NCBI GenBank assembly: GCA_006384855.1
Contig: VCJN01001132.1
Location: 281,005 to 345,004, forward strand
Direction: 5' to 3'
Length of the DNA: 64,000 bases
Source of the DNA: Tetraselmis striata
Taxonomy: Eukaryota > Chlorophyta > Chlorodendrophyceae > Chlorodendrales > Chlorodendraceae
The translations under genes and the position numbers were made by a program. Shown piece after piece: positions 51,755 through 60,700 of this stretch; the stretch's first letter is position 1; the number at the start of each line of letters is the position of its first letter. The notes beneath the pieces were generated by a model, which saw nothing but the letters and a program-made list of their open reading frames with translations, was not told where the DNA came from and did no database searches.

Positions 51755-54700
51755 GTGCATGGCGATTGAGCATCCGTAAGGTCCATCCTTACGCGAGTAG
51801 TAGCGTACATGGGTTGTGTCATGGGGTGCGATGTTTGTTACTTGCGCGCGTGAGCGATGCCCATCTTTCCCCGGCAGAGCGGGCGAGCTCAGCGTGCTGT
51901 TGCTTGTGTTTGGCAGGCGCAGCGGGGCGGCTACCAGCTGACCAACGCCAGCGGCGCGCTGCTCCACTACTGGCCCGTGCACACGCCCACCGGCAACGCG
52001 CTGTCCAGCCTCTGGGCGGCGCAGTCGCCCGGCCTGAGCGGCCTGGCGGAGGAGCCCGCCACCGGCGAGGGCAGCAGCCACCGCTGGGCGCTACGCTCCT
52101 CAGCCAAGAAGAGCCTCGCGCCCGGGGGCTCGTGCCAGCTGAGGCCCGCGCCCGGGTTGGTGCAGCCGCCGCCCGCTAGCCAGCCCCCGCTGGCGGGCGG
52201 GCGGCGGGCCTCGGCGGACGCGGTGGAAGGGGCGCAGCGGCAGCGCAGTGGCAACCTAATAAAAATCCAGCTGGAGGGGCAGGCACGCCCCCCCCCCCCA
52301 CCCATGAAGTCTTTCCCCCTCCTGCCGACTGCCCCCTTGGTTGACCTCCCGCACGGCTGATAGGCGCGCCGTTTCAGCAGTGAAGTCCTGCCAAGATGAT
52401 GTGGAGCCGAGGCTAACTCTTTGCGCTGCACGGTGCCCGCTACTGCGCAGGTGAAGCCTTGCGGGCCGATCTCACTGGACACGCCGGGCGTGCACATGAT
52501 GCCCACGCACCTGCTGCTTGCCGACGAGCGGCGCGTCCCGGTAAAGGTGGTGGTGGAGGTGGAGCGCACGCGCCAGGGCGGCCGCAACGTCACCGTTCAC
52601 GGCTGCCTTGAGCTCGTCAATGCCAGCGCGACGCCCCTCGAGGTGCCCTCCCCATACGACGGGTACTAGCATTTTACATAGCTGGAGATGTGCAAGTTGA
52701 GAGCGACATGCTAATAACGCTATGTTGAAATCGTTCACATCACACTTGCCCAGAAAATGTACACCGTGTCATGACGGCGACTTTTTCCATCATTACGAGT
52801 TGTCATCATAAAGAGTTGACCACATGGCTCAGGTCCGAGAGTTTTCCGCATGTACGGGTGACACGGTAATAATTATAACACTGCGAATATGAACCTGCAC
52901 TTCCTATAAGGTCAAATGTAGACGCAAAGATGGCGGATCTATTGCAAATGTTCTTGTAATAGGTTGCATTATTTATGGCACCGGCCCGTACGGCTCCAAG
53001 AGGGTTATTTATACCACGAGTTCCTATTATGGGTGCGACGGCACCCGTAGGAGTTTGGATCGAGTGGGGCTCCCCATTGCCCTTGCGTATGTTGTCTGAC
53101 TGCGATCTGTCAACGGTGGCGGGGTCGCGTGCTCAGGTGGGGCTGTGCTGCGAGGACGGCGCGGAGGTGGTGGCGTTCGGGGTGGTGGAGCCCACGCGCC
53201 GGCTGTGGCTGCCGGTGCACATCGAGTTTGGCACGGTCCGCGTCCGCCCCAAGGGCCAGGGTCAAGGTGCGGCTTCTCCGGTGCCATGTTATTTATTGCG
53301 TGTTTGCAGGTAAAATGCTACTGTTATTGCATATGTACGCAACCTGTGGTTTCTGTGGCGGCAGCCTCGGCCGCCGCATGGCAGTGGAGCGAGGGGCTGC
53401 CCATGGCGGAGCTGCTGCCAACGGCGGCGCAGGCGGGGCAGGCAGGACACCGGCAGCTGACCTGCCAGGCAGCCACCCTGCCGTCGGAGCCCTTCTGTTG
53501 CTGGGCTGGCCTGGAGGCCTCGCAGGCGCGGGCGGGGCAGAGACTATGGGCACTGACGGTGGGGCAGCTCCCCTCACCACCTCTTTCGATCCCTCAATTT
53601 GACACCCTCCCCCGCTGTCGAGAATGTGGTCGATGGTACTTGAATGCGATCGAGTCGTGTCGCGTCGAGTGCGTCTCGTCGAGTGCTCGAGCACGATCGC
53701 ACCTCGACGGGGTCCTTGGATCGGCTCTACTCGTTTTGACTCGACATGCCGACTGCACTCGAGCATGTCTACTCGACTCGCCGAAATGGAAAAGGGCATA
53801 TCGATACAATTCGACTCGACGTTGTGCGTGGTAGTCGATTCGTGCGCTGCATTGCGTCGGCGCCGCCCTGTTGACCATACGATCGAGAGCACGTATGGCG
53901 TCATCTTGGCGCGCGCAGCTATCTGACTGCTGCCTCCGCTGCGGCGTCGCGCAGATCGAGCCGGCGCTGCTGGTGCACAACAGCTTGCCGGTCCCAGCGA
54001 GTATCGAGCTGCTCGAGACGGCGGACTCCGGGAGCCAGACAGAGTTCCGGACGGTGCAGGCGCTGCACGCGGTGGAGCCGCTGTCCCAGGTAGGCGCCCG
54101 ACATTATCACGCCCGGCTTCTTCACGCCCCGCTGTGCCTTGCTTATTGGCCCCCACTTTGATGTCCTAGTATCTAATTTTCTATTGGTCGTATGACCCGT
54201 CGCCGCTTCATTCAGGCGCGGCCGCAAAATTACATTGCCGAAAATAAGTTTGAAGTGCCATGAACCTTGCATGAACAATTAATTTACTGATTAAAACACC
54301 GCGGTATTATACACTTTTAGATGATTAATCTGATTTTTTAATCACAGTATGTCTTGTTTGAGTTATAGCCTACTAAATGGACCTTATTTTGGTACACTGT
54401 GCCCCGTTTCAGGTTGCGCTGACCACAAGTTCCGTCCACCGTGCCATGTTGCTGCGGGTGTGCATTCCGGGGCATGAGGTCAGCCCACCAGTGGCTCTGC
54501 AGGCAGTGGGGCAGCGTAGCGCGACGGAGGAGACTGTCACGAGCGAGGTGTGCTTGATCCCCCCCCCCCCCCCCCGCGCGCGCGCGTGACGGTGGCGTAG
54601 GGGATGTGATGGATGGATGAGGCACTCGTGCTTGCTGCGATTGAATTTGGAACAATATGTTTGCCCCAGGGCATTTTGATAAAATTGATGCTCCGTTTGT

Positions 54701-57700
54701 TTGTCAATTCCGAAGCTTTCTCTCGTGTCGCATCGGTCAACTTTGTCGGCCGAGTTCCGGGAATTCGGGTTTCGATGGCACGCTGCGAGGGAGAATCCAC
54801 GGTGAGCCACACACACACCTTTCCGCATGTGGTTGACCTCTGCTCTGTCATCGTTGCTCCTATGCAGGGCGTCGCATGGCGCCGCGACAGCTGCGTGGTT
54901 TTCCTTCAGCCAACGGGCGGCGGGCCCGGCCGCCCGCCCGCGGTGTCGGACGGCTCGCAGTCGACCGCGGGCGCGGCGCTGACGGTGCAGCAGGGTCGCA
55001 GCCTGGCGGCGGGCGGCGTCCTGCTGCGACTGAGCTGCAGCTGCTGGGTGTACAACTGCACTGGGCTGCCGCTGGGCGTGCGTGCCTACGCGGCTCCCCT
55101 CGGCGAGGAGGGTGGCCACGGGGAGCCGCTCGTGCGGCACCAGATGGGCTCCTGGGTGTCGCCCTTCCTGCCGAGCAACCTCGGCCACGCCCGGCACGCG
55201 AGGCCAGACGCGCCACGGGCAGCCCACCCGTGGAACACGAAGTCGCCGAAAGCTGGTCTACGTAGCACGACCGACCTAGCCGACACCGATCCCGCGGTCG
55301 TGTTGTTGCCGCGAGCCAGCGCTCGGCGGCAGCATCGGCTTGGGTTTTCCGGCACGCTGGGAGCGTCCGACGAGGGGTCGGCGGGCACTGCCGCCGAGGT
55401 TGGCGTTCCTTGGCCCGGCATGCTGAGCAGCGGCACGCCCGAGGAGGGTTTGGGCCTCGGCGTTCCCTCCCCAGAGGGCTCTGTCCTAGTCGAGCTGAGC
55501 GCCGGCTGCTCCACCGACCCTGAGATGTGGAGCATCGCCGCGGCTGTCGGGCACCTTGGCATCCCGGCGATCGCCGAGGTGGCGCTGCCGGAGTGGTACC
55601 GCGCCGAGGGCGCCCATTTGCCGCCTGGCTCCCTGCAGGTGAGATCCACGAGTCTGCGTTATACCGGCCGCGGCTGAGGATGGCTGTTGTCTAAGCCCGT
55701 CAGGGATAGCCTTAGGGTCGCATGGTCATCACAGCATTGATTTCGTAAAATATTGTCGCCGTGACATGTATCGTGTATTCGTGGAGAAGTATATGCCGCG
55801 CTACTTCCCTCGACGATGGCCCCATCACTGACCCGTCTCTCCAATGCCATTGTCTCGCAGGTGGCGCTGTCCATCTGCCCTGTTGTGGGGGCGGCAGGAG
55901 CCGCCGCACTGCACATCTACCCGCGCTACATCCTGCACAACGGTCTCGACAAGCCGCTGCTGTGGCGCCAGGCGTCCGCGCATCCCAGCCGCGTCTGCTC
56001 GCTGCCCCCCGGCGCCAGCACAGCGCTGACATGGGACGATTCGGGGGAACCGCGGCGGGTGATGGTGCGCGTGCACGAGCCCAGCTGGGACTGGAGCCGC
56101 GGCTTTGACGTCGACTCGCCCGGGGACACCTTCATCAAGCTGCGCCAGCAAGTGCGCGGCGAGACGCTGCTGGTGCGCGCTGCGACGCAACTGCGAGCCC
56201 CTTGCATTTCCGACTTCGACGAATCCGAGTCCAGGAGTTCAATTTCTAACAAAATGAGCACTGTCTACTGCACGTAGGTGGGGGTCGACGTGTCGGCGAG
56301 CTCCACTGGCTGCTGGGTGGCCACCCTGAGCAACGACGCGGCTGGGTTTGCGCCGTACCGCCTCGACAACTGCACATCCTACACCCTGCAGTGCCGTCAG
56401 CGCTCGAGCACGGCACGCGCTGATGTGCTGAGACCGTACTGCAGGTCAGGCAGGCCCCGCTCTCTTGCCTGCCTTATAAATAGGTCAACTTCGCAAAACT
56501 GCGAAACTATGAAAATGTTTCTAGCGTTCCATGTAGCTCCTCGATGGCACTGCAAAAAACCAGCGGCACCTGACAACAACGAGACAATCCTGTGCAGGGG
56601 GCGAAAACCCCGACGAGACACTGACGCTTTACCCCCTCCTCCCTAATTATTCTGCCGCCAGCTTGCCCTTTGCCTGGGACGAGCCGAACGACAAGCACGA
56701 CCTCGTGGTGGAGCTCCCCGATGGTCGCACGCTCAGTACCCTAAACCTGGACACCGTGGGGCACTCGAGCGTGCACCACGTCAGCCACGGCCAGCGGGAG
56801 CCCCGGGACTTGCTTCTCATCACCCTCAGTGCGGAGGGGCCGACCTGCGTGCTGCAGGTGGGACATACCCCACGACATGCAGTGACTGGGTGGCGGTTGT
56901 TTCGAAGCGCGCTCGGCCCGTCAAATTGTCGATCTCCGTTCCGAGTCGGACGGGCCGACGAGGCGTCACTATCCGCCCGCGACCATCAAATTGTGCCCCG
57001 ACTTTTCCCACAAAAACTCAGCCATCAGGCCAGCCATTGTAACACTGTCAGTATGTCGACTCGCGCTGGCAATTTTATGGCTTTGCACACCGATATATGT
57101 TTTATTGCCGACAGTCCACTGCATTGTTGTGTTGGAAGTTTAAAGCACATCTCGACTGTGCTCGGCGCAGGTGTCGGACCTCAAACGACATAGCCCACAG
57201 GACGGCCGCATCTCGGCGCGCATTCTGGAGCACGCACCGCTGGTCGCCACGGACGACGAGCCAACGGCACGTGCGGTGCAACCCGTGGCGCCAGCTGGGA
57301 GCGCCGCCGCGTCGCGCCCCGGCAGCACGTCCTACTCGGCTCCGTTCCTGTCGGTGTCGGTCGAGCTGCCGGGTGTGGGCCTCTCAGTGGTGGGCGCCTC
57401 CTTGGAGCTGATGTACGTGTACGCGGAGGGCGTCAACCTGCAGGCCTCGCGCGGCTGGGTCGGCCACAAGGTCGGCCTCACAGTGGCAGGCATTCAGGCA
57501 AGAGCGCTTCTACCCCCCCCCCCCCCTCCTCCCGGCTCACACCCCGCATCACATACATTTTTCGCTTATGGTGCATTTATTATCGGGTTTGTGCAGCTTT
57601 TTGTTCACCACAACAACATTTGCCCAGCCGCCTCTTTTATATTGTGGTCGTTTTGAATACAAAATGACACTGGAGAGACGACTGTCTGGAAGAAAGTACA

Positions 57701-60700
57701 GCGGACAGTGACAATCAGCGTAATTCGCTTCATAATGAACTCAAATACAGATTGAAATTCGCCATTTTTAACTTCTTTTAATATATGTTGGACATCCCAT
57801 ACATTTATTTTGCTATCGTTAGTGAAACAAAGGAAAGCATATACGGGTATCGCTAGGGGAAGTAAAGGTACTCTTTCCCGTGGGCGGTGGCTGATGACTT
57901 GATGCCGTGTCCCCTGAATCTGGCGCCCGCAGATGGACAACCAGCTGTCGGGGGCGACGTACCCGGTGGTGCTCTGCTGCCCGGTGCGCCGGCTGCGGAT
58001 GGGCGGCCTGCGCCGGCTGCAGCCTCAGGCGGACAGCTCACGGTAGGCCGAATCCGCGCCAGTGCAGCCCCCTCTCTCCACACGTATATCATTTCCTTAT
58101 GGCACTCTGTGGAGAAGTGTACAGCAGAGTGCACATTCGCGGCGCAAGGCCGCATGCCCCCCCCCATGCCAGCGCTGAGCCCTCCCTGCAACTGCCCCGC
58201 GTGCAGGCCCTCGCTGAGCCTCTCCTCCCAGGCGGTCAGCTTTCAGTTTGCCATGTGGACGCGGCAGCCGGGAGGGGTAACGCCGCCCGCTTCCTCGCCT
58301 GCGCCGTACTGCCACAGCCAATTGGGCAGGCACATCTGCCGGCAACATCATTATTTTTGATGTTAGTATGGCCAAATGATATTGCATATAACAAACGTGT
58401 ACGGGGTTTTAGGGTTTCACATAGGTTTTATATATGTACCCTGTATACCATATGTATACGCTGTATTTCCTAAATGTATAAGTGCATGTGTTAATATGTA
58501 CCTGTATACATGTACTTCCTACAGGCGTCAAAAGCAATGAACGTGTGGGTCTTAATCCATGCGCAGGATGCACGCCACATGTCGCCAAACCGGTTGCTGC
58601 CCTGTGGGCACTTATCCTTGTCTTCCCTCGAGCTAGCCTCCTCTAGTATTCGCACAATGGATGCGATGGCGTGTGATGGACATATACGCATTTACCTCTG
58701 GCATTGGGGAAATGCTAAATCTTGCCAGAGGTAAATGCGTTACATCGCATGTATGCGGTGTACATCTAGGGTTAGCTAGGGGTTTTCTATGCTCTACTCT
58801 ACGAACATGCGGGGTCATGTTGCGCCTATCTTGCGTTGCGAGCCTATGGCCGCGCTTGGCGTATGTGCTTCAAAAAACAGCGATATGTGCCCGCTAGTGC
58901 GTGCCTGAAAAACGGAACTGCCGGTCAGCAATACAATGTGCAAAAGTCGCTATAAAAGCGCGCAGTACATAAGGTCATAGTGTGGCTGTAGACTGTGTGT
59001 GGTATTTGGTCGCACCCGCGCCCGCTGAGTCCGCGCAGCGTGGTTCGAGCGCGGTGGGCCCTCCTCACTACGAGGAAATCTGCCCACTGCGCAGAATCGA
59101 ACCTGCGCACACAGAGAGCGCTGCTTAAACGCTCAGGCCGCCCAAAAGTAACAATGGTGCTGTGTTATATACATGTATATGCATACATGTTTGTTTATTG
59201 TATATTTTTATGTGTGAGTGTGTGTGTGTTTATGTGTATATGCTCCATTATGTTACACGGGTGCGGACGCATCAGACGTAAGAACCCTTATGATAAGCCT
59301 CAACTTGGGCTTGCATGTAACCTACCATATGAGAATGATAATATTCGCTACTGTAGTTCTGGTATAGTCTTGCCCACATTTGCCCTCTGGCAGGCTGGGC
59401 AGGTTTATACCCGCAATGGTCATAATACCACATGGGCACCCGTGTAGTATGTATATGTAGCCACATTAACATCAATCATCGCGAGAATGGATACGTAACC
59501 CTCCTGCATAATAGAGAGGGCGTCGATTCGCTGGAACCTAAGTGAGACCTGGCCCTGGTGGTTGCCTGGCAGTGTGCTTGTGCATCGAGAACCTGAGCTG
59601 CAGGTGGCGGCGTGGCGCTGCAGGTGGGACCGAGCAGCACGTGCACACGATGGGCGGCCTTTGTGTCGGAGGCGCTGGAGCCGCACATGGACGCCTGGCG
59701 GCGCAGCTGCCGGAGGCGCAGCAGCCCAAGACGGCCCACTTGCCGGATGAGCGCCTGCTGGTCCGCCCCCCCCCCCCCCCCCCCCCCCAAAAAAAATCTA
59801 CATCTCCATAACCCGCTTACTCATTGCCCAATCCTGCATCCATTGGTTCGACGCTATCGGGTGGTTGACCAACACCCCGCAGCTCCGAGATTCTGGGGAC
59901 CTTATCAACAGTGAACAGTAACCCGCCAATTTACCCATTCGACGCGGTCGGTACTCTTCTCGCCCTGGTTTAATCCGGTGTGCCCGTTGGTGCGATTACT
60001 GGGATACGTGGAATTTAATCATCATGCCGCAAATCGTAGATTTTGTCGACTTTGACATCAAGTTAATTAATGACTTCGTTGTGTTGACATCGATGCAACC
60101 CCGGAATGTGTTTTTTCATGTCGGTGCGACTAGGGTTTGACGTGCTCGCATGGTATTGTGTAGTATGATATAGATAGAATGATCTTGTGGTACGGTCTAC
60201 TATTGCTGCTAAGTAGTGGACACACCCTCGATATTTCGCTAGCAGATGCAAGGCATGAAAGCAGCAGTCGCGATCCCATACCGCCGTGCGTGTCCTGACT
60301 CCGTGCACAGCCGTGTCTGTTGTCCTGTCCGGCGGCGGTCTGAATGCGCTGTCCCCGTCCTCGACAGGCGCTGCTGAGCGGCGATGCGCAGCTGCGGGCG
60401 CCACTCCATTCCAGGCCATCACCGACCGCAAGCTGTACCTCGAGCGGCTGACCATCCCACCCGGTGGAGCCAACTCTCAAGCTTCGCCCTCCGCGCCGCC
60501 GGAGAGCGGGCTGCAGCGCTGGAGCTACTCGCCGACATGGAGGACGCGCAGCTGCTGCTCAAGCGGCTGGAGATGCGCACCCTCTCATGCGCGCCGACGC
60601 GCTGGCCGCTCTGGTGCGCGATGCCGCGACCCACCAACCATCTCCGTCTATTTTCGGCCCGTCCCAGGATTTTCTCGGCAATATCTTTCGGATGGCAACG

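Larger units (their letters stand above)
49177..53558 (+). other. VPS13 segment 3: end of groove and start of VAB region
   Basis: Exons as read: 49,177-49,372; 50,001-50,263; 50,370-50,463; 50,950-51,152; 51,917-52,282; 52,451-52,642; 53,137-53,260 (or 53,266); 53,365-53,558. The 51,917 exon begins 'AQRGGYQLTNASGALLHYWP', a typical VAB repeat start, and the next contains 'GCLELVNASATPLEV', a second repeat element. Introns at 50,264 and 52,283 start with GC. Introns of this part hold inverted-repeat elements and a TA microsatellite. Confidence 0.7.

Noticed and set aside
58990..59130. tRNA-like words (GGTTCGATTC on the minus strand, GGTTCGAG on the plus strand)
   Set aside because: No cloverleaf can be drawn: the anticodon arm would overlap the T arm and the acceptor stem does not pair. 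It could be a tRNA-derived repeat fragment at most.
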